From positions 2,046,001 through 2,110,000 of the forward strand of contig NZ_CP040748.1 in assembly GCF_006007965.1 (NCBI RefSeq): 64,000 bases of DNA, given 5' to 3'. This stretch comes from Nocardioides jishulii (GTDB lineage: Bacteria > Actinomycetota > Actinomycetes > Propionibacteriales > Nocardioidaceae). Of the stretch, positions 7,000 to 17,406 are shown in pieces. Position 1 is the first letter of the stretch; each line of letters starts with the position of its first letter. The notes under the pieces were generated by a model. The model ran no database searches, was not told where the DNA came from, and saw only the letters and a list, made by a program, of their open reading frames with translations. The position numbers and the translations under genes are program-made.

Positions 7000-9900
7000 G
7001 TGGCCGCGATCGACGCCTTCAGCGCCCCGACCCGCGAGTGGTTCGAGGCAGCGTTCGCCGCGCCCACCCCCGCCCAGGAGGGCGCCTGGGAGGCGATCTC
7101 CCGCGGCCAGCACGCGCTGGTGGTGGCGCCCACCGGCTCGGGCAAGACGCTGAGCGCCTTCCTCTCCGCCCTCGACCGCGTGCTCACCCAGCCGCCCGCC
7201 GACGATGCTCCTGCCTGCCGGGTCCTGTACGTCTCCCCGCTCAAGGCCCTGGCCGTCGACGTCGAGCGCAACCTGCGCGCACCGCTCGCCGGGATCCGCC
7301 ACACGGCCGACCGGCTCGGGGTGTCGGTGCGTGACGTACGCGTCGGCCTGCGGTCGGGCGACACCGACCCGGCCGAGCGTCGACGGCAGGCGACCAAGCC
7401 GCCCGACATCCTGATCACCACACCCGAGTCGCTCTTCCTGATGCTCACCAGCCAGGCCCGCGAGGCCCTGCGGGGCGTCGACACCGTCATCCTCGACGAA
7501 GTGCACGCCGTGGCCGGCACCAAGCGCGGCGCACACCTGGCGATCAGTCTGGAGCGTCTCGACGCCCTGCTCCCCCGCCCCGCCCAGCGGATCGGGCTCA
7601 GCGCGACCGTACGCCCGATCGACGAGGTCGCCCGGTTCCTGGGCGGGGCGGCGCCGGTCGAGGTCGTGGCGCCGCCCAGCCACAAGGAGTGGGACCTGCG
7701 CGTCGTGGTGCCGGTCGAGGACATGACCGCTCCCGGGGAGGTGGCGGGTGCCGCCGACCCGACGGACCCGGACGCCACCTCCACCCCCTCGCTGTGGCCC
7801 CACGTCGAGGAGCACGTGGTCGACCTGGTCGAGCAGCACCGCTCCACCATCGTCTTCGCCAACTCCCGTCGCCTCGCCGAGCGGCTCACCGCACGCCTCA
7901 ACGAGATCGCCACCACACGTGCCGGCGGCGACCTGGAGGAGGACCACCGACCTGCCAGCCTCATGGGTGGCTCAGGAGCGACTCGCGGCGCCGGCGAGGT
8001 CGTGATCGCCAAGGCCCACCACGGCTCGGTGTCCAAGGAGCAGCGCGCCCTCATCGAGGACGACCTCAAGAACGGACGCCTGCCCTGCGTCGTGGCGACG
8101 AGCAGCCTCGAGCTCGGCATCGACATGGGTGCGGTCGACCTCGTCATCCAGATCGAGTCCCCGCCGAGCGTGGCCAGCGCCCTGCAACGCGTCGGCCGCG
8201 CCGGACACCAGGTGGGCGAGGTGAGCCGCGGCGTCCTGATGCCGAAGCACCGTGGCGACCTCGCCCAGACCGCCGTCGCGGTGAGCCGGATGCGTTCGGG
8301 CCAGATCGAGGCGTTGCGCATCCCGTCCAACCCCCTCGACGTGCTCGCCCAGCAGGTGGTCGCCGCCGTCGCCATGGACGAGTGGGCGGTCGATGACTTC
8401 TACACGCTCGTGCAGCGCGCGGCGCCGTACGCCGGGCTGCCCCGCAGCGCGTACGAGGCGACCCTCGACCTGCTGAGCGGGCGCTACCCCAGTGAGGAGT
8501 TCGCCGAGCTCCGTCCACGACTCGTGTGGGACCGCGTGGCCGACACCCTGACCGCACGCCCGGGCGCGCAGCGGCTCGCGGTGACGAGCGGCGGCACCAT
8601 CCCCGACCGCGGTCTCTTCGGCGTCCACCTGGTCGGCGAGGGGTCCGGGCGCCGGGTGGGCGAGCTCGACGAGGAGATGGTCTACGAGTCGCGGGTCGGC
8701 GACGTCTTCGCGCTCGGCGCCACCAGCTGGCGGATCGAGGAGATCACCCACGACCGGGTGCTGGTCTCGCCAGCCCCGGGCATCCCGGGCCGCCTGCCCT
8801 TCTGGAAGGGCGACACCCTGGGCCGCCCGGCCGAGATGGGTGAGGCGATCGGCGAGCTGGTCCGCCGCCTGGGGACTCTCTCGCCCGAGGCTGCCCGCGC
8901 CCACGTGCGCGCCGACGGACTCGACTCGTACGCCGCCGACAACCTGGTGCGCTACCTGGAGGAGCAGCGCGAGGCCACCGGCGTCGTCCCCAACGACGCC
9001 CACGTCCTCGTCGAGCGGTGCCGCGACGAGCTCGGCGACTGGCGCCTCGTCCTGCACTCCCCCTACGGCACCTCCGTGCACGCGCCCTGGGCCCTGGCCA
9101 TCAACGCGCGGCTGCGCGAGCGCTACGGCGTCGAGACCCAGGCCATGGCCAGCGACGACGGCATCGTCATCCGGGTCCCCGACACCGACGCCGATCCCCC
9201 GGACGCCTCACTCGTGGTCTTCGACCCCGAGGAGATCGAGGCCGTCGTCACCACCGAGGTCGGCGGGTCCGCGCTCTTCGCCAGCCGGTTCCGGGAGTGC
9301 GCCGCCCGAGCCCTCCTGCTGCCCCGGCGCGACCCCGGCCGACGCTCCCCCCTCTGGCAGCAGCGTCAGCGCAGCGCGCAGCTGCTCGAGGTCGCGGCGC
9401 AGTACCCCTCGTTCCCGATCGTGCTGGAGGCGGTGCGCGAGTGCCTCCAGGACGTCTACGACCTTCCCGCCCTGGTCTCGGTGCTGCGCGCGGTCCAGCG
9501 CCGCGAGATCACCGTCACTGACGTCGAGACCCAGCATCCCTCCCCCTTCGCCGGATCGCTGCTCTTCGGCTACGTCGCCCAGTTCCTGTACGAGGGCGAC
9601 TCCCCGCTCGCCGAGCGCCGGGCCGCCGCCCTCTCCCTCGACCCGGCGTTGCTGGCCCAGCTCCTGGGCCGCAGCGAGCTGCGCGAGCTCCTCGACCCCA
9701 CGGTGATCGAGGAGGTCGAACGCGAGGTGCAGTGGCTGGCGCCCGGCCGGCAGGCAAAGAGCGCCGAAGCCCTCGCCGACATGCTGCGCCTCCTGGGGCC
9801 GCTCACCACCGAGGAGGTGGCCCAGCGCAGCACCGAGCCCTCTTCCGCCCTCGGCTGGTTGGAGTCGCTCGCCGGGGCCCGACGGGTCGCGCAGGTGCGC

Positions 9901-11514
9901 ATCGCCGGCGTGGAGATGTGGTGCACCGTCGAAGAGGTCGCCCGACTGCGCGACGGTCTGGGGGTCCCGGTGCCGGCCGGGGTGCCCGCCGTCTTCACCG
10001 AGCCGGCCGAGGATCCCCTCGGTGACCTCCTGGCCCGCTACGCGCGCACGCACGGCCCGTTCACGCCGTCCGAGCCTGCCACCCGCTTCGGGCTGGGCGT
10101 GGCCGTCGTACGCCAGAACCTCGCCCGGCTCGTCGCCCGGGGTCGCGTCGTCGAGGGAGAGTTCCGACCCGACGGTGAGGGCCAGGAGTGGGTCGACGTC
10201 GAGGTCCTGCGCCGCATCCGCCGCCGCTCCCTGGCCGCCCTGCGTCAGGAGGTGGAACCCGTCGCGCCGGAGGCGCTCGCCCGCTTCCTGCCGGTCTGGC
10301 AGAAGGTGACCGGCAGCGCGAACCGCGTCGGCCTGTGGGGCATCGACGGCGTGCTCACCGCGGTGGAGCAGCTGGCCGGGTGCCCGGTCCCGGCGAGCGC
10401 CCTGGAGTCCCTGGTGCTGCCGGCCCGTGTCCGCGACTACGAGCCGTCGTTCCTCGACGAGCTCACCGCGTCGGGCGAAGTGCTGTGGGCCGGCCACGGC
10501 GCGCTGCCGGGCACCGACGGCTGGATCAGCCTGCATCCCGCCGACCAGGCCCACCTCACCCTGCCACCGCCGGACGAGACCGAGCTGGATCCACTGTCCC
10601 TCGCCGTGCTCGAAGCGCTGGCCCCCGGCGGCGCCTGGTTCTTCCGTCAGCTCTCCGACCTGGTCAGGAGCACGGACGACCGAGCACTGAGCAACGCGCT
10701 CTGGAGCCTGGTGTGGAGCGGCCACGTCTCGGGCGACACGGTGGTGCCGCTGCGAGGTCTCCTGCGCGGTGGCTCCACCGCCCACCGCTCCCGGCGCAAG
10801 CCCCCTCGGGCCGCCCGGATGCCGTCGCGCACCGGTCCGCCGGAGACCGCGGGACGCTGGTCGTTGCTCCCCCAGCGGGAGAGCGACCCCACCCGTGTGG
10901 CGCACGCCCGCGCCGGGCTGCTCCTCGAGCGCCACGGCGTGGTGACCCGCGGCGCCGTGGTCTCCGAACGGGTGCCCGGAGGGTTCGCCGCGGTCTACCG
11001 CGTGCTCGGGGCGCTGGAGGAGAACGGTCGCTGCCGTCGGGGCTACTTCGTGGAAGGACTCGGCGCGGCACAGTTCGGCACCTCCGGCTCCATCGACCGC
11101 CTGCGCACGTTCGCCGACAGCCCTGAGGAACGGGCCGCCGATCCGGTGGCACTGGCGCTGGCCGCCACGGACCCGGCGAACCCGTACGGCGCGGCCCTGC
11201 CGTGGCCCGACTCCGGCGGCGGCCACCGCCCGGGGCGCAAGGCAGGCGCTGTCGTGGTCCTGGTCGACGGGCGCCTGGTCCTCTACGTCGAGCGCGGCGG
11301 CAAGACGCTGCTCACGTGGGGCGAGGAGGAGCACGACCTGTTGCCCGCGGCCGCCGCCCTCGCCGACTCCGTGCGTCGCGGGAGCCTGGGGCAGCTCACC
11401 GTCGAGAAGGTCGACGGCGAGCCGTTGCTCGGCGCCGGTGACACGGTGCTGCGCCTCGCGATGCACGAGGCGGGCTTCGTCGCCACCCCCCGAGGACTGC
11501 GGATCCGTGCCTGA
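7000..11514 (+). CDS. lhr: Lhr family ATP-dependent DNA helicase
   Basis: The 1504-residue protein is a full-length Lhr, a superfamily 2 3'-5' DNA helicase linked to DNA repair. The Walker A APTGSGKT lies near residue 43 and the DEVH box at residues 166-169; the SAT motif (GLSATVRP) and the motif VI-type QRVGRAGHQ follow. About 600 residues of the Lhr winged-helix and C-terminal region come after the helicase core, as in mycobacterial Lhr. GTG 7000 is the start: a -10-like CAAGAT sits 6 nt upstream. The 3' end overlaps nei2 by 8 nt; the same pairing occurs in M. tuberculosis (Rv3296-Rv3297), supporting a shared role in repair of damaged bases. Confidence 0.95.
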   Translation: MAAIDAFSAPTREWFEAAFAAPTPAQEGAWEAISRGQHALVVAPTGSGKTLSAFLSALDRVLTQPPADDAPACRVLYVSPLKALAVDVERNLRAPLAGIRHTADRLGVSVRDVRVGLRSGDTDPAERRRQATKPPDILITTPESLFLMLTSQAREALRGVDTVILDEVHAVAGTKRGAHLAISLERLDALLPRPAQRIGLSATVRPIDEVARFLGGAAPVEVVAPPSHKEWDLRVVVPVEDMTAPGEVAGAADPTDPDATSTPSLWPHVEEHVVDLVEQHRSTIVFANSRRLAERLTARLNEIATTRAGGDLEEDHRPASLMGGSGATRGAGEVVIAKAHHGSVSKEQRALIEDDLKNGRLPCVVATSSLELGIDMGAVDLVIQIESPPSVASALQRVGRAGHQVGEVSRGVLMPKHRGDLAQTAVAVSRMRSGQIEALRIPSNPLDVLAQQVVAAVAMDEWAVDDFYTLVQRAAPYAGLPRSAYEATLDLLSGRYPSEEFAELRPRLVWDRVADTLTARPGAQRLAVTSGGTIPDRGLFGVHLVGEGSGRRVGELDEEMVYESRVGDVFALGATSWRIEEITHDRVLVSPAPGIPGRLPFWKGDTLGRPAEMGEAIGELVRRLGTLSPEAARAHVRADGLDSYAADNLVRYLEEQREATGVVPNDAHVLVERCRDELGDWRLVLHSPYGTSVHAPWALAINARLRERYGVETQAMASDDGIVIRVPDTDADPPDASLVVFDPEEIEAVVTTEVGGSALFASRFRECAARALLLPRRDPGRRSPLWQQRQRSAQLLEVAAQYPSFPIVLEAVRECLQDVYDLPALVSVLRAVQRREITVTDVETQHPSPFAGSLLFGYVAQFLYEGDSPLAERRAAALSLDPALLAQLLGRSELRELLDPTVIEEVEREVQWLAPGRQAKSAEALADMLRLLGPLTTEEVAQRSTEPSSALGWLESLAGARRVAQVRIAGVEMWCTVEEVARLRDGLGVPVPAGVPAVFTEPAEDPLGDLLARYARTHGPFTPSEPATRFGLGVAVVRQNLARLVARGRVVEGEFRPDGEGQEWVDVEVLRRIRRRSLAALRQEVEPVAPEALARFLPVWQKVTGSANRVGLWGIDGVLTAVEQLAGCPVPASALESLVLPARVRDYEPSFLDELTASGEVLWAGHGALPGTDGWISLHPADQAHLTLPPPDETELDPLSLAVLEALAPGGAWFFRQLSDLVRSTDDRALSNALWSLVWSGHVSGDTVVPLRGLLRGGSTAHRSRRKPPRAARMPSRTGPPETAGRWSLLPQRESDPTRVAHARAGLLLERHGVVTRGAVVSERVPGGFAAVYRVLGALEENGRCRRGYFVEGLGAAQFGTSGSIDRLRTFADSPEERAADPVALALAATDPANPYGAALPWPDSGGGHRPGRKAGAVVVLVDGRLVLYVERGGKTLLTWGEEEHDLLPAAAALADSVRRGSLGQLTVEKVDGEPLLGAGDTVLRLAMHEAGFVATPRGLRIRA

Positions 11515-12286
11515 GGGCGACACCGTCTGGCGGGCGGCCCGGGCGCTCGAACGCGCGCTCGCCGGCCAGGTGGTCGTGCGCAGCGACTTCCGCGTGCCCG
11601 AGCTGGCCACCGTCGACCTCAACGGCGCCCGTGTGGTCAGCAGCCGCTCGCGGGGCAAGCACCTCCTGCTGCGGCTCGACCACGACCAGCCCTGGACGTT
11701 GCACACCCACCTCAAGATGGAGGGCACCTGGCGCACCTACCGCCCCGGGGAGGCGTGGCAGCGACCTGCCCACACCGCTCGGGTGGTGCTGGAGACCGGC
11801 ACCACCACGGCGGTCGGCTTCTCCCTCGGCATCGTGGAGCTGCTGCCACGGGACCAGGAGGCGGCACGGCTCGCCCACCTCGGCCCGGACCTGCTGGGGC
11901 CCGACTGGGACGAGGACGAAGCGCTGCGCCGCCTGCTCTCCGACCCGGGGACGCCGTTGGTCCAGGCCCTGCAGGACCAGACCCTGATGGCTGGCGTCGG
12001 CAACATGTACGCGTGCGAGCTCAGCTTCCTGACGGGCCGCTCGCCCTTCACGCCGGTGGGTGAGGTCGAAGGGCTCCCCCGCCTCGTACGCCGGGCGCAC
12101 CAGCTCCTCATGCTCAACAAGGAGCGAGCGTCGCAGTCCACCACCGGCGACCTGCGACCGGCTCGGCGGACGTGGGTCTACCGGCAGCGGGAGTGCCGAC
12201 GCTGCGGGCGATCCGTCTCGGTCGGCGCGGTGGGCAAGGACGGGCAGGAGCGCACCACGTACTGGTGCTCCCACTGCCAGCCCTGA
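11507..12286 (+). CDS. nei2: Fpg/Nei family DNA glycosylase (Nei2-type endonuclease VIII)
   Basis: The 259-residue protein begins with GTG at 11507 so that, after Met removal, Pro2-Glu3 form the catalytic N-terminus (PEGDTVWRAAR). It excises oxidised pyrimidines and cuts the abasic strand. The H2TH region includes QALQDQTLMAGVGNMYACE, and a C-terminal zinc finger of the form C-X2-C ... C-X2-C (ECRRCG to WCSHC) closes the protein. A longer upstream start would destroy the catalytic Pro2. It overlaps lhr by 8 nt and is probably translated from the same mRNA. Confidence 0.93.
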   Translation: MPEGDTVWRAARALERALAGQVVVRSDFRVPELATVDLNGARVVSSRSRGKHLLLRLDHDQPWTLHTHLKMEGTWRTYRPGEAWQRPAHTARVVLETGTTTAVGFSLGIVELLPRDQEAARLAHLGPDLLGPDWDEDEALRRLLSDPGTPLVQALQDQTLMAGVGNMYACELSFLTGRSPFTPVGEVEGLPRLVRRAHQLLMLNKERASQSTTGDLRPARRTWVYRQRECRRCGRSVSVGAVGKDGQERTTYWCSHCQP

Positions 12287-12335
12287 GGACGGCAGCCCTG
12301 AGGAGGCAGCTCTGAGGACAACCCCAGCGTCGACC

Positions 12336-12358
12336 CCTCGGGCGGCACCGCCCCGAGG
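12336..12358. terminator. Imperfect hairpin between convergent nei2 and clgR
   Basis: Arms cctcggg (12336-12342) and cccgagg (12352-12358) flank a 9-nt loop, located between the two convergent stop codons. No T-tract is present, so the assignment is tentative. Confidence 0.45.
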
Positions 12359-12364
12359 AGTGAC

Positions 12365-12667
12365 TCAGGCAGCGGAGGCCACGACCTCGGCGGCCGGACG
12401 AGCGGTGTCGAGGGTGGCCACGCGGTCCAGCCCCTCTTCGCGGGCGACCACGGCGCTGGCCTCACGCAGGACGTAGGAGAGCGGCACGTCGAGGGCCGCG
12501 CACAGTGAGGCGAGGAGCTCCGAGGAGGCCTCCTTCTGACCACGCTCGATCTCCGAGATGTATCCCAGGGAGACACGGGCCTCGGCCGACACCTCACGCA
12601 ACGTCAGACCACGCTCCATCCGGGTGGCGCGCAACACCTCGCCCAGCGTCCGGCGAAACAGCACCAT
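12365..12667 (-). CDS. clgR: XRE-family regulator ClgR
   Basis: The 100-residue protein has an HTH_3 domain near the N-terminus ([19 protein letters not shown] ... [21 protein letters not shown]), matching ClgR, the actinobacterial activator of clp protease and stress genes. Clp proteolysis of ClgR usually depends on a C-terminal Ala-Ala; this protein ends in SAA, consistent with such turnover. Position after pgsA/cinA and downstream of ftsK mirrors M. tuberculosis Rv2748c-Rv2745c. A strong GAGGAGG ribosome binding site precedes ATG 12667. It is the last gene of a leftward operon. Confidence 0.92.
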   Translation of the reverse strand: MVLFRRTLGEVLRATRMERGLTLREVSAEARVSLGYISEIERGQKEASSELLASLCAALDVPLSYVLREASAVVAREEGLDRVATLDTARPAAEVVASAA

Positions 12668-12709
12668 GCGTCCTCCTCGGTCAAGCAGTGGTTCGACGTG
12701 GGGGCAACG

Positions 12710-13216
12710 CTACCCGACGGCTGGTTCTTCCCTGCGGAGGATTCCGGCCAGGAGCCGTACGGCCGCGTCGACGCTCGCGCGTTGGATCTCCGCGCGGCTG
12801 CCCTCCAACGACAGCGCCTGGGAGACCACGGCGTCCGGCGAGGCCACGGCGACGTGCACCGTACCGACCTTCTTGCCCTCCTGCTCGTCCGGGCCAGCGA
12901 CCCCGGTGGTGGCGACGCCGTGCGTCGCGCCGAGCAGGTCGCGTACGCCGGCGGCCATCGCCACGGCGCACTGCGACGAGACCACCCCGTGCCGCTCGAC
13001 GACGTCGGCGGGGACGCCGAGCACGTCGACCTTCACCCGGGAGGCATAGGCGACCACGCCGCCCAGGAACACCTGCGACGCACCGGGCACGGCAGTCACG
13101 GCGGCGCAGACCTGGCCCCCGGTCAGGGACTCGGCGGCCGCAAGCGTGGCGCCGGCCCGACGGAGCTCAGCGACGAGCCCGGTGACCGGATCAGCGGCGT
13201 GCGGTGACGCGTCCAC
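12710..13216 (-). CDS. pncC: CinA C-terminal domain protein (PncC-type NMN amidohydrolase)
   Basis: The 168-residue protein consists only of the CinA C-terminal domain: LAAAESLTGGQVCAAVTAVPG, GGVVAYASRVKVDVLGV and the glycine-rich TTGVAGPD. This domain deamidates nicotinamide mononucleotide to nicotinic acid mononucleotide in NAD recycling. The N-terminal MoCF domain of full CinA is absent, which is usual for this locus. The start is GTG 13216, 15 nt after the pgsA stop, so it belongs to the ftsK-clgR operon. Confidence 0.9.
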   Translation of the reverse strand: MDASPHAADPVTGLVAELRRAGATLAAAESLTGGQVCAAVTAVPGASQVFLGGVVAYASRVKVDVLGVPADVVERHGVVSSQCAVAMAAGVRDLLGATHGVATTGVAGPDEQEGKKVGTVHVAVASPDAVVSQALSLEGSRAEIQRASVDAAVRLLAGILRREEPAVG

Positions 13217-13231
13217 GAGGGCTCCTCAGGA

Positions 13232-13852
13232 TCAGGACTTCAGGGCGGCGCGCTGGCGCCAGACCTCACGGTAGAACTCGTAGCCCGACCACAGCGTCAT
13301 CACCACGGCGCCGGCGAGCGCCGCCTGACCGAGGTAGAAGACACCCTCACCGACGATGCCGAGGTTGTCGAAGGCTCCACCGTGGGCGTCGCCGTGCGGG
13401 AGCGGCATGAGCAGGAGACCGAGCGCGAGCGCCTGCAGCGCGGTCTTGATCTTGCCGGACTGGGCCGCGGGCATCACGACCTTCTTCAGCACCGAGAGGC
13501 GCAGGAGCGTGACGCTCCACTCGCGCAGCAGCACGATGATGGTCACCCACCACCACACGTCGCCGGTGATCGAGAGGCCGATGAGGGCCATGCCCGTGAT
13601 CGCCTTGTCGGCGATCGGGTCGGCGATCTTGCCGAAGTCGGTGACGAGGTTGTACTTGCGGGCCAGGTCGCCGTCGATCTTGTCGGTGATCATCGCGACC
13701 GCGAAGATGGCGAAGGCGATCCACCGCCACGTCGTGGAGTCACCGCCGTCGTGCAGCAGGGCCCAGCCGAAGACCGGGACGAGCAGGATGCGGAGCGTGG
13801 TCAGTGCGTTGGGCACGTTCCAGTTGCTCGGCTTGGTGACCACCTCGGTCAT
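13232..13852 (-). CDS. pgsA: CDP-diacylglycerol-glycerol-3-phosphate phosphatidyltransferase
   Basis: The 206-residue integral membrane protein carries the CDP-alcohol phosphotransferase signature D-G-X2-A-R-X8-G-X3-D-X3-D, readable as [20 protein letters not shown] followed by IAD. It makes phosphatidylglycerol phosphate from CDP-diacylglycerol and glycerol-3-phosphate, or the equivalent reaction for a related alcohol. The opening [19 protein letters not shown] is typical of PgsA. ATG 13852 is the start because it overlaps the rimO stop (ATGA, 13849-13852); an upstream start would lie deep in rimO. Confidence 0.92.
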   Translation of the reverse strand: MTEVVTKPSNWNVPNALTTLRILLVPVFGWALLHDGGDSTTWRWIAFAIFAVAMITDKIDGDLARKYNLVTDFGKIADPIADKAITGMALIGLSITGDVWWWVTIIVLLREWSVTLLRLSVLKKVVMPAAQSGKIKTALQALALGLLLMPLPHGDAHGGAFDNLGIVGEGVFYLGQAALAGAVVMTLWSGYEFYREVWRQRAALKS

Positions 13853-15333
13853 CGACTCTCTCCGTTCTGCGCCTGCGCCACCAGGTCGACGCCCTGGCTC
13901 TCCACGACTTCGGCCCACACCAGGTCACCGATGCGGACGTCGGCCGCGGCACCCACGAGCTGGGTGGTGCCGTCGACCTCCGGGCCCTGGTGCTGGGCAC
14001 GACCCTCGACGAGTCCGTCCTCCAGACTCTCCACGAGCACCTGGACCCGCTCTCCGATCCGCTCCTCGGCACGCTGCGTGGTCAGCTCCTCGACCAGCGC
14101 GTTGACGTGGGCGACGCGGGCGGCGACCTCGTCGGGGTCCAGTTTGCCGTCGTACGTGGCGGCCTCCGTGCCGTCCTCGTCGGAGTAGCCGAAGACACCG
14201 GTCACGTCGAGGCGGGCGGCCTCCAGGAAGTCGCAGAGCGTCTCCAGGTCCTCCTCGGTCTCACCCGGGAAGCCGACGATGACGTTGGAGCGGATGCCGG
14301 CCGACGGCGCCTCGGCGCGCACCTGGTCGAGCAGGGTCAGGAAGCTCTGCGGGTCGCCGAAGCGACGCATCCGCCGCAGCACCGAGGCGCTGGCGTGCTG
14401 GAAGGAGAGATCGAAGTAGGGCACGACGCCGGGGGTGTGCGCCACGGCCTGCACCAGCCCGGGCCGGGTCTCGGCGGGCTGCATGTAGGAGACACGCACC
14501 CACTCGATGCCGTCGATGGCGGTGAGCTCGGGCAGCAGGGTCTCGAGCAGGCGCAGGTCGCCCAGGTCCTTGCCGTACGAGGTGGAGTTCTCGCTGACGA
14601 GGAAGAGCTCCTTGACCCCCTGGGTCGCGAGCCACTGCGCCTCGTGCAGCACGTCGCTGGGACGGCGCGAGACGAAGGAGCCACGGAAGCTGGGGATGGC
14701 GCAGAAGGAGCAGCGGCGGTCGCACCCGCTCGCGAGCTTGAGCGGAGCCATGGGGCCGCCGTCGAGACGCCGGCGCATGGCGCGGGGGCCGCTGGCGGGC
14801 GACTCCGAGGCGTTGAGGTCAGGGGCCTGGATCTCCGGAGCTGCACCGTGGCCGGGGACGCTGATGGTGCTGGCGTCGCGGTCGACCGGCGAGATGGGCA
14901 GCAGCGCCCGGCGGTCGGACGGGACGTGCGGCTCGTGCTTCTCGCCGCCGATGATCGAGCGCAGGCGTGCGGCGATGTCGGGATAGTCGTCGAAGCCCAG
15001 CACGGCGTCGGCCTCGGGCAACGAGTCGGCGAGCTCCTTGCCGTAGCGCTCGGCCATGCACCCGACGGCGACGACGGCCTGCGTACGCCCGTGCTCCTTG
15101 AGGTCACTGGCCTGGAGCAGCGTGTCGACCGAGTCCTTCTTCGCGGACTCGACGAAGCCGCACGTGTTGACCACGACGGTGTCGGCGTCCTCGGGGTCCT
15201 CGACGAGGCGGAAGCCGTCGGCCTCGAGACGCCCGGCCAGCTCTTCGGAGTCGACCTCGTTGCGAGCACATCCGAGCGTCACCACTGCGACGCTGATCGG
15301 CCCGTTCTGCTGGGGGGGAGTACGCGTGTCCAT
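13849..15333 (-). CDS. rimO: Ribosomal protein S12 methylthiotransferase RimO
   Basis: The 494-residue protein is a radical-SAM methylthiotransferase. The UPF0004 domain contains [16 protein letters not shown] with cysteines for the auxiliary 4Fe-4S cluster (also NTCGFVE and VGCMAERYG). The radical SAM motif C-X3-C-X2-C is CDRRCSFC, and a C-terminal TRAM domain follows. The NEVDSE signature and lack of a dimethylallyl-tRNA-type motif favour RimO (Asp88 of S12) over MiaB. An insert of about 60 residues before the radical SAM motif is normal in actinobacterial RimO. ATG 15333 gives the natural N-terminus. pgsA overlaps its 3' end. Confidence 0.93.
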   Translation of the reverse strand: MDTRTPPQQNGPISVAVVTLGCARNEVDSEELAGRLEADGFRLVEDPEDADTVVVNTCGFVESAKKDSVDTLLQASDLKEHGRTQAVVAVGCMAERYGKELADSLPEADAVLGFDDYPDIAARLRSIIGGEKHEPHVPSDRRALLPISPVDRDASTISVPGHGAAPEIQAPDLNASESPASGPRAMRRRLDGGPMAPLKLASGCDRRCSFCAIPSFRGSFVSRRPSDVLHEAQWLATQGVKELFLVSENSTSYGKDLGDLRLLETLLPELTAIDGIEWVRVSYMQPAETRPGLVQAVAHTPGVVPYFDLSFQHASASVLRRMRRFGDPQSFLTLLDQVRAEAPSAGIRSNVIVGFPGETEEDLETLCDFLEAARLDVTGVFGYSDEDGTEAATYDGKLDPDEVAARVAHVNALVEELTTQRAEERIGERVQVLVESLEDGLVEGRAQHQGPEVDGTTQLVGAAADVRIGDLVWAEVVESQGVDLVAQAQNGESR

Positions 15334-15456
15334 CGGGAGACGAGTATGCCCGCCCGGCCTCCGAACGGCCGCATCCCCACCTGGGGTGTACGACACGTCC
15401 GGGACCGGACGGGCACGCGTCTCGCAGCCGCCCCGCAGCGGTTCGGCGGCGGGTGA

Positions 15457-17406
15457 CTAGTCGGCGTACGTCCCCTGGGCGGGCTCCCCCGGCTGGCCGA
15501 CGGCACCACGCTCGGTGCCGGCGACCGTCACAGTGACCGAGCCGTCGCTGGCCTGCACGCGCACCGGCGGGCTGGCCTTGACCTCGGTGCTCTGGCCGAT
15601 GGCGAGGTTGCCCTGGAAGACGATGGTGCCGCCGGCGTCGCGGACGACCACCTCGGCGCCGCTCGTGGGCGCGAGCACCGTGACCTTGACCGGATCGGCG
15701 AGGGCGTTGCCGATGCCGCCGGGGCCGCCCGAGCCGTTGAGGACCGGGGTGTCGGCCGTGTCCTGCGGCGCGTCCATGACCAGGCGGGCGACCGACCAGA
15801 CGAGGACCAGGGCCATCACCACAGCGACCAGGATCGACCAGTTGGGACCGCCCCTGGTGCCCCGGATCGAGCCGTGGGAGCCCGTGGCCAGCTCGGCCTC
15901 GAAGACCCGGCGCGGGTCGATGGGGGCGTTGGCGTACCGCTCGTCGTAGGAGACGAGCAGGGGCGTCACGTCGACGCCCAGCACCCGGGCCAGGGTGCGC
16001 AGGTGGCCGCGGGCGTAGAAGTCGCCGCCGCACGGGACGAAGTCATCGACCTCGATGGCCTCGATCACGTGGGGACGGATGCGGGTGCGCTCGGCGAGCT
16101 GGTCGGTGCTCAGCCCCAGCCGGGTGCGAGCCGCACGCAGCTCGGGTCCGACGACCGGGTCCTGGGCCGGCTCGACCACGAAGTCGTCGACCACGACGGG
16201 AGCGACCGGCTGACCCTCGCGGGCGATCGGGCTGACTCGCTCGCCCCATGCCTGGTCCTCCTCGAAGAGCTCGAGCTCGGCGCTGTCCAGCACCTGGGTC
16301 TCGTCCGGGCGGTGGGCCGCACTGCTCAGCGCCTCGCTGCGGGAGGGGGCGATGATCGAGCGCACAGGGGCAGGCGTCTCACTCGGCTCGACCTCGAGGT
16401 CGACCGCGTCCGTCTCGTCGGCCGGGAGGGCGTCGACCGTGGCGACCGACTCGTCGTCGGACTCCGAGGGGCGTCGTGCGGCGAGGGCGGAGACGCTCGC
16501 ACGGGCCCTGGCGAGCAGCGCGCTGGTACGGGTGCGGACGACGCCTGCAGGGGCCTCGGCGTCGTCACGGGGGTGCAGGTCGACCGCGTCAGTCTCGACC
16601 TGCTCGACCTGGAGTGCGTCAGCCGCGAGGACGCGCGGTGCCTCGTCACGGGCCGGAGCACCCGGGGTGGCCCCGTCCTCGGCCACGTCGGTGGCCGCGT
16701 CGGTGGCCGCGTCTGCGGGCATGTCGGCGGCCACGTCTGGGGCCACGTCTGGGGCCACGTCTGCGACCGGGGGCATCTCACCCACGACCACGACCTCGGC
16801 GCCTCGGTGCGCGAGCCGGTCGAGGCCAACCGTGAGGTCCTCGCCGCCGCCCACGACTCGGGTGCCGAGACCCAGCGGAAGGGCGAAGGGGCCGCCGTAG
16901 AGACGCCGGGCGACACCGGCGTGACGGGCGGCGGGTGAGCCGACCTCGGCCAGCAGCCGGTCGGGGTTGCGCGGGACGACGTTGAGCACGCCGTCGCGCG
17001 TCAGGCCACGACGCGGACGGTGCTCGACCCGCTCGACGGCCGACCACGGCAGGCCGACCCAGGCGCGGCCGAGACGCAGGCGTACGCCCTGGTCGTCGGC
17101 GACGAGCAGAGGGGTGCGCGCGTCCACGCAGGTGGCGAGCCAGAACGCAGCGAGGGCGCCCATGAGCACCACCAGGACCCAGTCGCCGACGGCACCGGTG
17201 CTGATCGCCCGACCGAACCAGGCGATCGCCACACCGGAGGCGAGCATGCCGACGACAGCCGCGACGGCGGCGTTGCGCCGGACCTCCACGATCTCGCCGG
17301 CCAACGTCAGCCCCGCCTGGTCGGTCGCGCGTCCCTCATCGGTACGGCCCTCGTCGTCGTGGAACTGCTCGTTGATGTTCGTCGCTGTGTTCGTCGCTGT
17401 GTTCAT
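15457..17406 (-). CDS. RodZ-like helix-turn-helix membrane protein (DUF4115)
   Basis: The 649-residue protein has two N-terminal membrane segments (about 45-92) followed by a PH-like stretch, a long Asp/Ala/Pro-rich linker with degenerate [11 protein letters not shown] repeats, an HTH_25 domain (about 420-490, [20 protein letters not shown]), one membrane helix (about 520-543) and an extracellular DUF4115 domain. The HTH-TM-DUF4115 part matches RodZ-type proteins that tether cytoskeletal or cell-wall machinery. The N-terminal membrane/PH module is an addition. The start overlaps the ftsK stop (ATGA). Its first codons contain a 12-nt tandem repeat (NTATNTATN). Confidence 0.8.
   Translation of the reverse strand: MNTATNTATNINEQFHDDEGRTDEGRATDQAGLTLAGEIVEVRRNAAVAAVVGMLASGVAIAWFGRAISTGAVGDWVLVVLMGALAAFWLATCVDARTPLLVADDQGVRLRLGRAWVGLPWSAVERVEHRPRRGLTRDGVLNVVPRNPDRLLAEVGSPAARHAGVARRLYGGPFALPLGLGTRVVGGGEDLTVGLDRLAHRGAEVVVVGEMPPVADVAPDVAPDVAADMPADAATDAATDVAEDGATPGAPARDEAPRVLAADALQVEQVETDAVDLHPRDDAEAPAGVVRTRTSALLARARASVSALAARRPSESDDESVATVDALPADETDAVDLEVEPSETPAPVRSIIAPSRSEALSSAAHRPDETQVLDSAELELFEEDQAWGERVSPIAREGQPVAPVVVDDFVVEPAQDPVVGPELRAARTRLGLSTDQLAERTRIRPHVIEAIEVDDFVPCGGDFYARGHLRTLARVLGVDVTPLLVSYDERYANAPIDPRRVFEAELATGSHGSIRGTRGGPNWSILVAVVMALVLVWSVARLVMDAPQDTADTPVLNGSGGPGGIGNALADPVKVTVLAPTSGAEVVVRDAGGTIVFQGNLAIGQSTEVKASPPVRVQASDGSVTVTVAGTERGAVGQPGEPAQGTYAD

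Noticed and set aside
9208..11736. 842-codon open frame on the minus strand through lhr
   Set aside because: It is antisense to lhr and nei2, which have clear domains; such long shadow frames are expected in high-GC coding DNA. No recognisable domain.
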